Source: Candidatus Uhrbacteria bacterium (GTDB lineage Bacteria; Patescibacteriota; Patescibacteriia; UBA9934; UBA9568). From it: a stretch of DNA of 16,937 bases. Shown in pieces: positions 5,845-14,651 of the stretch (positions are counted from its first letter, which is position 1; every line of letters starts with the position of its first letter). The position numbers were made by a program, and so were the translations under genes. The DNA lies in the NCBI GenBank assembly GCA_003497135.1, contig DNKR01000047.1, forward strand, positions 15,859 to 32,795, given 5' to 3'. The notes under the pieces were generated by a model. The model did no database searches, had not been told where the DNA came from, and was given only the letters and a program-made list of their open reading frames with translations.

Positions 5845-6987
5845 ATGGATGCAAATATTTCAAAACAAATTTTTTCTACAATATGCCGAGCCAAACGGCC
5901 ATTGATTTTAGTTCCTCCAGGCGCAAACATAGACGGGCTGGCGACTTCTATCGGATTAAAATCCGTGCTTAAATCAATCGGGATTGAGTCAGATATTGTG
6001 TCGCAGGCAAATATTCCAAAAGGAATGAAATTTATAAGCGGGCACGAAGAAATACTGAATAATTTTCCTAACATGCGAAAGATGATTGTTGAACTTGATA
6101 TTACAAAAACAAAATTGGACGAACTTTCTTATAATATAGAAAATGGCAAACTCTGCATTCATATTCAGCCGAAAATCGGGAGCTGGAAGCGCGAAGATAT
6201 ATTGGCAAGGCATGGATCGTTCAGATACGATGTTATTATTTGTCTTGGCGCAAAGGATCTTCACTCATTCGGGCAAATGTTTCACGACCATGCTGACTTT
6301 TTTTACAAAACGCCAATAATAAATATTGACCATTCAACATCAAACGAACATTTCGGACACTACAATGCCGTTGATGTTACCGCGACGGCAATATCAGAGA
6401 TCGTACACGCCATGATAGAAGAACATGACCATGCTCTTATATCAGAACATGTTGCGACATGTCTTCTTGCCGGAATGATAGCAAAAACAAAAAGCTTTAG
6501 AACGCAAAATGTAACTCCAAAAACTTTGCGAACCGCAAGCAAGCTTATGCACGCAGGAGCTGACAGAGAAAAAATCGTGCAGGAACTTTTTAGAACACGG
6601 ACCGTTGAAACTTTGCGGCTTTGGGGTCGCGCGTTAGCTCGGCTCAAATCAGACAAACAAACAGGGCTTGTCTGGACTGTGCTTAGCCGACAGGACTTTG
6701 TTCTTGCTGGAGCGCAAGAAGAAGATATTGGAGATGTTATTGATGAGCTAATCGTCAATTCGCCTGAAACCAATGTTGCTTTGCTTATTTATGAAGACAC
6801 TGACGGAACAATTCGCGGAGTGCTCCACGCGCAAAAACCAAATGACGCAACAGAACTGGCTTCCAAGTTCCGACCGACTGGAAATCGCGATAAAGCGTTA
6901 TTGCATTTTCGCGAAAACAGCCTTCCAATGGCCGAGCAAACAATTGTTCCTCATTTACGAGAAAAATTGGCAATGAAAAATATATAA
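5845..6987 (+). CDS. DHH-family phosphoesterase-like protein, probably catalytically inactive
   Basis: A 380-residue protein with the layout of the NrnA/RecJ-like DHH superfamily (hydrolysis of phosphodiester bonds in small oligonucleotides or cyclic dinucleotides). The regions align in order: residues 20-45 (PPGANIDGLATSIGL, the place of the HxxPDGDA motif), 129-143 (DVIICLGAKDLHSFG, motif II), 160-186 (NIDHSTSNEHFGHYN, the DHH motif), and 202-221 (VATCLLAGMIAKTKSFRT, normally ending in TDTG). A DHHA1-like tail covers about 275-370. The key metal ligands are missing or changed: no motif I histidine, Gly for Asp in motif II, DHS for DHH, AKTK for TDTG, and no GGGH in the tail. The fold seems kept but the active site lost, so a binding or regulatory role is more likely than catalysis. 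The ATG is the first possible start after an in-frame stop at 5833. It converges on the next gene, 20 bases away, with no clear terminator between them. Confidence 0.82.
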   Translation: MDANISKQIFSTICRAKRPLILVPPGANIDGLATSIGLKSVLKSIGIESDIVSQANIPKGMKFISGHEEILNNFPNMRKMIVELDITKTKLDELSYNIENGKLCIHIQPKIGSWKREDILARHGSFRYDVIICLGAKDLHSFGQMFHDHADFFYKTPIINIDHSTSNEHFGHYNAVDVTATAISEIVHAMIEEHDHALISEHVATCLLAGMIAKTKSFRTQNVTPKTLRTASKLMHAGADREKIVQELFRTRTVETLRLWGRALARLKSDKQTGLVWTVLSRQDFVLAGAQEEDIGDVIDELIVNSPETNVALLIYEDTDGTIRGVLHAQKPNDATELASKFRPTGNRDKALLHFRENSLPMAEQTIVPHLREKLAMKNI

Positions 6988-7007
6988 TATAAAAACATTT
7001 TAAATAT

Positions 7008-10000
7008 CTACTGAATACACGAGGTTCTTCTTTCTGCCGGAATACTCATTGTCGATCCTGCTACCTGCAAAACATCACTTGGATAATATGCGGTGAATAT
7101 TGATGCAACATGAGAATAATCTCCTGCCTGCACTATTTCATTTCCTATTTTATAACTTTGTATAAATTCCACACTCACTTCTTCAACATTATTACCCCAC
7201 GCGCTCCCATAAAGCTGTGATGCAACAGTTTCGTTTATTATATGGCGTAATATATTTGGATATTCAACAGCATACACACGATTTGAGTCATAGAATTTTA
7301 CAAGCCTTTTCCCTGGCCTGAACGTAACATCGCGCCCTGTCTGAATAGAGTTCACTGTTTCCGCATTTACAACTTGCAAATCTGAAAAATCGCAGTACCA
7401 GCTGAAATAGACTTTATAGTGCGGAAACGCATGCCGATAACCGTCCGCGCCAATATAGTATACTGTAGTGTCATCAGATGTATTTGAATTTCGATCGTCT
7501 GCAATCTTAATCAGCGAATGAACCGGAACAGGAAGTTTTGAAACGCGATCAAGCGTTGCAGATACTTCAATAGCGTGCGTATCAACAAATTCTTCAACCG
7601 GAACCGTGCCTGCAATTGTAAAATATTCTGTTTCATCAAGCACTGCTATTATTCCAGTATCTTGCGATTCTATATATAGCTTTGCATTATTGGTTTGGGC
7701 ATTTGGAACAAACCAATTATATTCGCCGGTGTTTGGAATATTCTCTGCAATCAAATATTTACTGCCGCCATCAGCAAGCGAATAATACAATTTTACAAAT
7801 GAAAAATTTCCTGCGCCTTGCCAGCGTATTGTTGCAACCGTCTCCGGCTCTAACGCAGAAACAATTTCATTAAGGATTATAAACGGATTGACTTCGCCTA
7901 ACGGCGGACTGATTTTAAATGTTCCGTCAGACAAATCAGAAGCAAGAACTGTTACAAGATCACTCGCTTCTATTTTCATAAGAACTCTATCAGCAGAAAT
8001 TTTTGGAACAGTCCACGAATAACCCCCTGTTCCGCTTACATTAGACGCGATTGTTATGTATGTATTGCCAAAATCAGTTGAATAATACAGATTCACAAAC
8101 GGCACATTGCTGTTTGAACTCCACACAACATTTACAACATCACCTTGAATATATTCCTCTGTGCCATTTGGGGTTAAGAGCGTAATAGAACTTGCCAAAG
8201 GTTGTTGTACAATATTCGGTCCTCCGGACAGTTGCGGACTAAATTCTATTTCAAAGTTAGAGACCGTCGGGTCGTCGGTAATGTCATCAGCGCGCAAAGC
8301 AACAGCAAGATCAAACGTATTGCCTGCCTGCCATCCGCCGGATGACATCCACTGCAGTTCAGTGAGTGCGGAAAACGCGACTCCGTCCATTTGGTTGTTC
8401 ACGCCAGCCGCAACAGATTCGGAAATCGCACGGTTTGCATTGTCCGCGAGAGCTTCGGTCCAAGTATCCGCATTGTCGCGCGAGTACCACACGCCTTCGG
8501 TTCCGCCATGATCAGACGCTTTGTTTGAAGCTATAACGCGCCACGCACCTCCTGTAAATACTTTGAACGAATCGCGTCCATCAAACGACACCGCGTAAAA
8601 AACATCCGAGCTTACATTCTCAACAACCGCATGCGATTCAATTCCGCCTGTTCCGGTTCCGCCGAGCTGTGTAGTGTCGGTTGTGATTGTTGTATAAAAC
8701 TGATTAGCCGGTACGCCAGCTGGGATAAAATGATAAACCCCGCGCGGCGAACAGCCCATAACCCACAATTCATCTCCTGTAACAACAACATCTTCTCCGC
8801 ACCAACCCATGGCATAAGGTAAACCTTCAACTTCAAACGAAGTGCGATCAATCAAAAACATTCCATCTCCTTGATCTTCAATTACAGCAAGAGCGTTTTG
8901 TTCTTCAAACAAAGCAAAGCTGCTAAATGAATTTGGCAAGGCATAGGTTGTTAATATTTCGCCATTTTCAGCATTAACTCCCAAAACATCAAAATCAGTA
9001 TCAGCAACCCAAACTATGTCAGTTTGAGCATCATATAAAATAAAATTGTATACAGAAAATACTCCTGGGTCAGGCAGTGTAAATTGTTTTATATCAGTAT
9101 CAGCGTCAATATCAGTCAAAATCAAATCATCAACCTCACTTGAGAGCATCCATAGCAAATCTCTATTACTGTCATAATCAACCGCTTTTAAATCTTCTCC
9201 AAACCCAACAACACCATCAAAAGCGCCGGTGGTCGCATTATAGTATCTGATATTCCCAGTGTCATCGCCGTAAACCAATACCTGGTTTGTTGGTGGTAAA
9301 TAGTTTATTTCAAATTTATCATCCGTTGTGTCTATCGGGCCAAGAGTCACATCTCCGGTTATTGGACTTATTCTATTAATTGTGGCCGTGGGGCCCATAT
9401 GACAAGTAAACCATATCTCATTATCAAAGCTATCATAAACAGCCTTATAAAACAGATCAACGCCGGTTTCGCAAATATCGTACGGACCAGATAGCGCGCT
9501 TGTTGCCGTATCAATAATGTAAGCAAAGTTGGCGTATAAAGCTACGGCATTCCCGCTCACTGGATCCAAAATAATTTCTTCGCGGCCATTAGATGATTCA
9601 TCTTGCATTATTATTTCTTCAACAATGTAATTATTGCCGCCTAGCCGAACTTCACCTTCAATGTCAGTGCAATAAATATAAGAAACATCTGAAACGCCAT
9701 CTGGTACAGCCCCGCCGACTTCGTTTGGCATTAGTCCTTCTTGCGTAACAGAAATCCACGCGTATCCATCTGCCAATGAATCGGTCACATCGTTGTATAC
9801 AGAACCGATTATAAATTCCTCGCCTCCAATATCAATACGGCACCCTGGCTTGATAGAAGAAGCAGTCAAATCAACAAGACCTCCGAGTCCGTCAAGCAAA
9901 ACTCCGTTTCCACTGTCATAATCTTCAAATTGCGCCACTGCCGGCACTGCCGTGTCGCGCACATCTTCGCGAGTAAAATCCGCTGAATCGCTAAAGTCAA

Positions 10001-12437
10001 TGCTTGTAATATCAGGATTTACAGAAGGCGTAAAATAACTTACGGTAACATCTGAAAGTGTTGGGGTAACAGATAAATCATCTGTCGCAAGTTCTGCTTT
10101 CCATTGCAAATATTGCGAATCAGGCGAACGAACAACGCTGGTGGCGCGGCGCCACTCGGACCATGTGCCGTCCGGCAAAGCCACATCTCCGCTGCGAGTC
10201 CAGAAACTAATATATGTATCCGCCGGTTCAACAGTAGTGGAAGCGAACTCTTGCCAATCAACACTTTCACCAGCGTCAATTACAAAGGACTCAACTACGC
10301 CTCCGGTCGCGTATTCCGGTTTTTGAATTGTTACTGATCCAACACTCGGCGAATCCGCGCTGTCAGCGTTTTCAAGAAGCAAGCGGTACTGAAGCCATGA
10401 GTCCCCTGCCAAATCAGAAAGTATGCCGCCATCAACATCCAACGCGCTCCACGCATCCCAATCCGGATCGCTGTCCGGCTTGGTTACGGAAATCCAATCA
10501 ATTTCAAGTTTGTCTGTTGCAAGCTGATCGTTGTCCGGCCACCATATTTCAAATCCGATTTTTGAAAAATCAAGTTCATTGTCTGAAGTTACAGGATAAG
10601 TCAGCACATGCCACTCGCCATTATTTGTTGATATTACCTGTCCAGAATCCCAATCATCATAATACATGTACAAAAAAGTATTATTTGAATCAGCTGTTAA
10701 TTTTATTCTTGTTTTAATAACCGAACCAACTGGAAAGAAGTCGGCAATTTTACCTGTATCTATAGATGGATATATATCAGACCCATTCGGTTCTGTCATA
10801 GTAAGAATTCCATTGCTTTCTGTTATACTGTCCCAATAATTACCCCATCCCAAATCGCTTATATTAGCTGTATCAGTATCATCAAAATCATCAATCCAAT
10901 AAGCGTCCGCAGCGCCGCCTCGCGTTTCAATGCTCGAAGAATCGCCAACTCCAAGTGCGCTTGTTTGTGACAATGCTTCATACGAAAAAGATGTAACATC
11001 AATTGGCGCTCCTCTGTATTCCCCGTTCAAATTGTAATCGTTAAATTGCAAAGTGTGCACACCGCCAAAAGGTCCCTCATCTGCTCCAAAAAGAATGCCA
11101 TTCACGGTATCGTAAGCCAAATTTGCTATTTCACCGCTTGTTGTGTGCGGCGAAGAATATAATGAAAACGAATCAGTAATCGTTCCGCCAATCGGCTCAT
11201 AAATATAAACCGTGCTCTCGGTTGAAATAAACAACTGTTCTCCTAATGAATCATATTTCAAACCTCTGACTCTGCCCCTAATGCTTGAAATGGAATCTTC
11301 ATCTATTAATGACACTGAATCATCAGCAAAATTTTCCAGAGTTCCGTTAAAATCATAAACCCTGACCGAGTCGCTGTCCTGCGCGATCAAGTCGTCTCCC
11401 ATAAACTGAATGTCGCGATCAGGGCCAGTGCCCCCATAGGCATAAGTGTTTGCAAGCGTATCGTCTGCGCCGCCCGGCGCTCCATCCGCGCCAAAATCAA
11501 TTACATGTGTTCCGTCAAGAGAGCCGATAAATAACCGGTCATTGGCTGAATCTGCAAGAACATCTGTAACTAAATTAGAAGGAAGCAGATCACCGTCAGT
11601 ATAATCAGTAAGAAGCGTGTCCGCATCACCAGGCGTTCCATCAGTATCAATAACACTAACACCAAAAAACCAAGATTGAATGTATAAATAATTTGTTACC
11701 GGATCAAGATAGGCCTCCTGAACAAAATCTCCAACTATTGGCGGAACCGATATGGAAGAATAAGTAATGGCAATATCATCACCAACCGTGTCAATTACTT
11801 CAAGCTTTCCATTATTACAAATATAAATATATTGCGAGGTAGGATCTGTAAACACGCATTCTACAAGATCTGATTCAAGCGCTGGAATTGTTCCGGTGCT
11901 GTAATTTGTTACCAAAATGTCGTCTTCCGGAGCCGCTGTTCCGTTTGTATCAATTACATAAAGCCCGTTATTAGACGAACCGGCATACAAGTACCCGTTA
12001 TTTTCATCAAACCAAAGCGAATTATAAGAATCATTCGCAATAGCCGGACCCTCCGAACCATTATATGTAAAAGATTTTCCTATGATTACTTCACCGCCGG
12101 CTGTGTTTGAAACATCGGTCCCATTGAATGGATCAAATGTAAGGCCTTTTGCAAACTGCGCTTCAGTCGTCGTTTCCCTTATTTGTTTGGAAAGCAAAAC
12201 ATCCCCGGAGGATGTATTTGTATCAAGAGTGTCGCCGACCGTACCAGCTTCAAAATCGGCTTGCAGAGTATGCGTTACAGATGAAATCGTGCTCACGCCA
12301 GTGCCGGCTCCGAAAAACAGAAATTGAACCGCGCCGACTATTACAATAGCGAAAACTATTAAAATGGCTGACATGCGGATTTTACGCGAGCGCGCGCACC
12401 TGCGGCAAAATTTACCCAAATATTTATGAAAGTGCAT
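7008..12437 (-). CDS. Giant membrane-anchored beta-propeller surface protein
   Basis: An 1809-residue protein. A basic, cysteine-containing N-terminus (CRRC at 11-14) is followed by one hydrophobic segment (about 23-43) with no clear cleavage site, so it is probably a type II anchor with the rest outside the cell. Residues about 90-460 contain seven propeller-like repeats (YLYAGSSNNGLYVIDTNGT, RLFIGSLDGTHVIDFG and similar) with Asp-rich loops. About 510-650 looks like a jelly-roll sugar-binding-type domain (WIDDFDDTDT to DWISVT), then two beta-sandwich repeats containing SWLQYRLLLEN and QYLQWKAEL. A second propeller covers about 955-1250. About 1415-1630 holds two Kre9/KNH-like repeats (GGYSWTVP, GEYNWFVP). 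Residues about 1655-1780 carry YYIGADGYRHAFPHYKVYF and FRPGKRLVKFYD, a C-terminal domain I know from CPR surface proteins. No enzyme motif is seen. Adhesion or cell-surface recognition is an inference. The start follows a TATAAT promoter; there is no Shine-Dalgarno. Confidence 0.9.
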   Translation of the reverse strand: MHFHKYLGKFCRRCARSRKIRMSAILIVFAIVIVGAVQFLFFGAGTGVSTISSVTHTLQADFEAGTVGDTLDTNTSSGDVLLSKQIRETTTEAQFAKGLTFDPFNGTDVSNTAGGEVIIGKSFTYNGSEGPAIANDSYNSLWFDENNGYLYAGSSNNGLYVIDTNGTAAPEDDILVTNYSTGTIPALESDLVECVFTDPTSQYIYICNNGKLEVIDTVGDDIAITYSSISVPPIVGDFVQEAYLDPVTNYLYIQSWFFGVSVIDTDGTPGDADTLLTDYTDGDLLPSNLVTDVLADSANDRLFIGSLDGTHVIDFGADGAPGGADDTLANTYAYGGTGPDRDIQFMGDDLIAQDSDSVRVYDFNGTLENFADDSVSLIDEDSISSIRGRVRGLKYDSLGEQLFISTESTVYIYEPIGGTITDSFSLYSSPHTTSGEIANLAYDTVNGILFGADEGPFGGVHTLQFNDYNLNGEYRGAPIDVTSFSYEALSQTSALGVGDSSSIETRGGAADAYWIDDFDDTDTANISDLGWGNYWDSITESNGILTMTEPNGSDIYPSIDTGKIADFFPVGSVIKTRIKLTADSNNTFLYMYYDDWDSGQVISTNNGEWHVLTYPVTSDNELDFSKIGFEIWWPDNDQLATDKLEIDWISVTKPDSDPDWDAWSALDVDGGILSDLAGDSWLQYRLLLENADSADSPSVGSVTIQKPEYATGGVVESFVIDAGESVDWQEFASTTVEPADTYISFWTRSGDVALPDGTWSEWRRATSVVRSPDSQYLQWKAELATDDLSVTPTLSDVTVSYFTPSVNPDITSIDFSDSADFTREDVRDTAVPAVAQFEDYDSGNGVLLDGLGGLVDLTASSIKPGCRIDIGGEEFIIGSVYNDVTDSLADGYAWISVTQEGLMPNEVGGAVPDGVSDVSYIYCTDIEGEVRLGGNNYIVEEIIMQDESSNGREEIILDPVSGNAVALYANFAYIIDTATSALSGPYDICETGVDLFYKAVYDSFDNEIWFTCHMGPTATINRISPITGDVTLGPIDTTDDKFEINYLPPTNQVLVYGDDTGNIRYYNATTGAFDGVVGFGEDLKAVDYDSNRDLLWMLSSEVDDLILTDIDADTDIKQFTLPDPGVFSVYNFILYDAQTDIVWVADTDFDVLGVNAENGEILTTYALPNSFSSFALFEEQNALAVIEDQGDGMFLIDRTSFEVEGLPYAMGWCGEDVVVTGDELWVMGCSPRGVYHFIPAGVPANQFYTTITTDTTQLGGTGTGGIESHAVVENVSSDVFYAVSFDGRDSFKVFTGGAWRVIASNKASDHGGTEGVWYSRDNADTWTEALADNANRAISESVAAGVNNQMDGVAFSALTELQWMSSGGWQAGNTFDLAVALRADDITDDPTVSNFEIEFSPQLSGGPNIVQQPLASSITLLTPNGTEEYIQGDVVNVVWSSNSNVPFVNLYYSTDFGNTYITIASNVSGTGGYSWTVPKISADRVLMKIEASDLVTVLASDLSDGTFKISPPLGEVNPFIILNEIVSALEPETVATIRWQGAGNFSFVKLYYSLADGGSKYLIAENIPNTGEYNWFVPNAQTNNAKLYIESQDTGIIAVLDETEYFTIAGTVPVEEFVDTHAIEVSATLDRVSKLPVPVHSLIKIADDRNSNTSDDTTVYYIGADGYRHAFPHYKVYFSWYCDFSDLQVVNAETVNSIQTGRDVTFRPGKRLVKFYDSNRVYAVEYPNILRHIINETVASQLYGSAWGNNVEEVSVEFIQSYKIGNEIVQAGDYSHVASIFTAYYPSDVLQVAGSTMSIPAERRTSCIQ

Positions 12438-12462
12438 ATTATATGTAAAAATTCTTATCTAG

Positions 12463-12491
12463 ATTATACAATAAATACAAAATAAGGTCTA
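12463..12491 (-). promoter_or_regulatory. Promoter of the giant surface-protein gene
   Basis: A perfect TATAAT on the minus strand (12463-12468) with a weak -35, TAGACC (12486-12491, four of six), at 17-base spacing. The leader would be about 19 bases. It diverges from the cca promoter. Confidence 0.55.
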
Positions 12492-12515
12492 TCCATAATG
12501 CGCAAAGCGGTTTCA

Positions 12516-12524
12516 TGATACAAT
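12516..12524 (+). promoter_or_regulatory. Extended -10 promoter of cca
   Basis: TGATACAAT is an extended -10 element (TGn plus TACAAT). No convincing -35 is present at 17 or 18 bases, as expected for this class. The predicted transcription start near 12531 leaves a leader of about 7 bases before the ATG at 12538. Confidence 0.5.
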
Positions 12525-12537
12525 ATACTCGCAATAT

Positions 12538-14031
12538 ATGAACACTCACGCAATACAAATTGAACTTAAAGAGCGAAGCGAGCTCGGCTGGGCCAGCGAA
12601 TTTATGCTTGATTTTCCTAATGCGCAAATATTTCTTGTTGGCGGAGCAGTGCGTGATATTCTTTTGGAAAGGCAAACAAAGGATTTTGATTTTGTTGTCC
12701 GCGGCATTGAAGCAAAAAAAATAGAAAGCTGGCTTAGCGAGCGCGGAGATGTAGCGCTTGTCGGACGGGTTTTTGGCGTGTACAAATTCACCCCGAGCGG
12801 ACACGAAACAGACGAACTGATTGATATAGCGCTCCCAAGAACAGAACAATCGTCTGAAAACTCGCAAGGAGGGGCTAGGGATTTTGATGTTCAATCAGAC
12901 CCATCGTTGCCTATTGAGGCAGATTTGTCGCGAAGGGACTTTACAATAAACGCAATGGCTTACAACATCGCAACTCGCGAAATTATTGATCCGTACAAAG
13001 GAATGGATGATCTTAAAAACGGAATTATACGTGCTGTCGGCAATGCAGAAGACAGATTCCGCGAGGATCTTTCGCGAATGCTGCGCGCAATGCGCTTTGC
13101 CTGCCAGCTGAATTTTGAAATTGACAACGCAACATGGCTCGCAATAAAAAAACTCATGCCGCGCATAAATTCTGTTCGCGCAATCGAGAGGGTCGTGCCG
13201 CTTGAATCAATCGGTAAAGAATTTGTAAAAGCGCTTGCGTCTGATCCGCTAAGATGTGTCGGCCTGTTTGACAAAAGCGGGGCCATGGCAGAGTTAATGC
13301 CTGAATTACTGGACATGAAAGGATGTAAACAGCCGCCGCAGTTCCATACCGAGGGCGATGTTTGGACTCACACAATGCTTGCGTTAAAATCTTTTGAAAC
13401 AGAAGGATTTACAAATGAAACCAAAATAAAACAGCCAAGCGCGCGCCTGATACTTGCCACGCTTTTACACGATGTTGGAAAGCCGGGAACAATGCAGACG
13501 CCTGAACAGCATGGAACCGACCGTATCAGATTCAGCGGCCACACGGAAGAAGGCGCTCGCATTGCGCGCGAAATAATTAATCGCTTGCGGTTGAACCAGT
13601 TTTCAGCAAAAAGCAATCTGCACATTGACGCGGATGATGTTGCGTGGCTAATTGAAAACCATCTTATTACAATGAACGATATTTATTCCCTCCGCCCGTC
13701 AACTTTTGAGCGCCTGTTTTTCGGTCCTCTTGGCGAAGAACTGATCGGACTTCTTTACGCTGATATTGATGCCACAATATGGGATGATGGATCAAAACCG
13801 TTTGGCGGTTTGCTCGATGTTCTAAAAAGAAAAAAAGAAATACTGCCCGCAATAGAAGAAAAAGGAATTGAATCGCTTGTCCGCGGAGAAGATATTATAG
13901 CGCTTGGTCTTAAACCAGGGCCGGAGTTCAAAGATTATCTGCTTGCCGTGCGAGACGCACAATTGTCAGGACAAATAAAAAACCGCGAGGAAGCGCTTGA
14001 TATGCTTGCAAAAATTGTGCGAGAAAAATAG
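12538..14031 (+). CDS. cca: tRNA nucleotidyltransferase (CCA-adding) with HD domain
   Basis: A 497-residue class II polymerase-beta-superfamily nucleotidyltransferase that builds or repairs the 3' CCA of tRNAs. The head domain has FLVGGAVRDILL (GG at 35-36, RD at 39-40) and the metal-binding DFD at 49-51. Motif B is RRDFTINAMAY (132-142), followed by EDRFREDLSRMLRAMRFA (171-188). An HD domain follows, with LATLLHDVGKPG placing HD at 311-312 and further histidines at 270, 278 and 335. The C-terminal helical part (about 375-497) would contact tRNA. CCA-adding, A-adding and poly(A) polymerase activities cannot be separated from sequence alone, but no encoded CCA in the neighbouring tRNA-Ile favours CCA addition. 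It has its own promoter, diverging from the surface-protein gene, and faces rplS across a shared 46-base gap. Confidence 0.9.
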   Translation: MNTHAIQIELKERSELGWASEFMLDFPNAQIFLVGGAVRDILLERQTKDFDFVVRGIEAKKIESWLSERGDVALVGRVFGVYKFTPSGHETDELIDIALPRTEQSSENSQGGARDFDVQSDPSLPIEADLSRRDFTINAMAYNIATREIIDPYKGMDDLKNGIIRAVGNAEDRFREDLSRMLRAMRFACQLNFEIDNATWLAIKKLMPRINSVRAIERVVPLESIGKEFVKALASDPLRCVGLFDKSGAMAELMPELLDMKGCKQPPQFHTEGDVWTHTMLALKSFETEGFTNETKIKQPSARLILATLLHDVGKPGTMQTPEQHGTDRIRFSGHTEEGARIAREIINRLRLNQFSAKSNLHIDADDVAWLIENHLITMNDIYSLRPSTFERLFFGPLGEELIGLLYADIDATIWDDGSKPFGGLLDVLKRKKEILPAIEEKGIESLVRGEDIIALGLKPGPEFKDYLLAVRDAQLSGQIKNREEALDMLAKIVREK

Positions 14032-14039
14032 TACATAAC

Positions 14040-14065
14040 AAAAAGGCGAGGAATCAATCCTCGCC
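14040..14065 (-). terminator. Intrinsic terminator of rplS
   Basis: A perfect 8-bp stem GGCGAGGA/TCCTCGCC (14045-14052 with 14058-14065) and a 5-base loop. Read on the minus strand it is followed at once by five T residues (14044-14040), 12 bases after the rplS stop. On the plus strand no T-tract follows, so it is not an efficient terminator for cca. Confidence 0.85.
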
Positions 14066-14077
14066 CTAAATGTATAT

Positions 14078-14596
14078 TTATCGCCCGACAATTTTTTCTT
14101 TAAATCTTCGTTTGAATCCGCGCAAGAAGTTCAACTTTGCCTTGCGGACTTTTGTTGTTTTCAGCAATTCAACTTTTGACACATTAGGGCTGTGAACCGG
14201 ATAAATTTTTTCTACCCCTATTCCGCCTGCTCCGATTTTTCTAATTATCATTGTTCTGCTTTCTTTTGATCCTCTAAGCCCCATTACTCTGCCCTGAAAA
14301 ACCTGAATGCGCTCGCGTTCCTCGCCTTTTGGAGAAACATCAATTATGCGCTCATGAACGCTTACAACCATGCCGGGACGGATATCTTCTGTTGCGATTT
14401 CTGAACCTTTGAGCTTTTTTAGTTCTTCTTGCTCTGCCAATGCGACCGCCTTTTGGGCTTCGGTTTGTTCTGCAACTAACGGCTCTTGTTCTGTTTTAAC
14501 TTCTGCAACAGATTCTTGAACCGGCTCTGTCGGAGTTTGCTCAATCGGCTGTTCTTGCGGTTGTTCTTGATCCTGTTTTGTTTGCTCGTCTGTCAT
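14078..14596 (-). CDS. rplS: Large-subunit ribosomal protein L19 with an N-terminal extension
   Basis: A 172-residue protein. Residues about 70-165 are a standard L19, which sits at the interface between the ribosomal subunits: DIRPGMVVSVHERI, ERERIQVFQGRVMGLRG, GIGVEKIYPVHSPNVSKVEL and VRKAKLNFLRGFKRRFKEK. L19 is usually about 115 residues. The extra 55 or so N-terminal residues are low-complexity, rich in Glu, Gln, Pro and Thr (for example DQEQPQEQPIEQ), and probably disordered. The frame is open from the ATG at 14596, which lies about 20 bases after a strong promoter, so the extension is likely translated. An internal Met is not available until the L19 core (Met76). It follows cmk by 41 bases and ends at a terminator. 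Confidence 0.96.
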   Translation of the reverse strand: MTDEQTKQDQEQPQEQPIEQTPTEPVQESVAEVKTEQEPLVAEQTEAQKAVALAEQEELKKLKGSEIATEDIRPGMVVSVHERIIDVSPKGEERERIQVFQGRVMGLRGSKESRTMIIRKIGAGGIGVEKIYPVHSPNVSKVELLKTTKVRKAKLNFLRGFKRRFKEKIVGR

Positions 14597-14622
14597 AAAT
14601 CATTGTTATGTTTTGTGCGCAC

Positions 14623-14651
14623 AGTATATGAAAATACTTAAATTCTGTCAA
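14623..14651 (-). promoter_or_regulatory. Strong promoter of rplS
   Basis: On the minus strand, a perfect TTGACA (14646-14651) and TATACT (14623-14628) are separated by 17 bases. The -35 box lies inside the last codons of cmk. Expected start of transcription is near 14616. Confidence 0.8.

Noticed and set aside
6988..7007. Terminator between the convergent DHH-like and surface-protein genes
   Set aside because: Only 20 AT-rich bases, with no stable stem on either strand.
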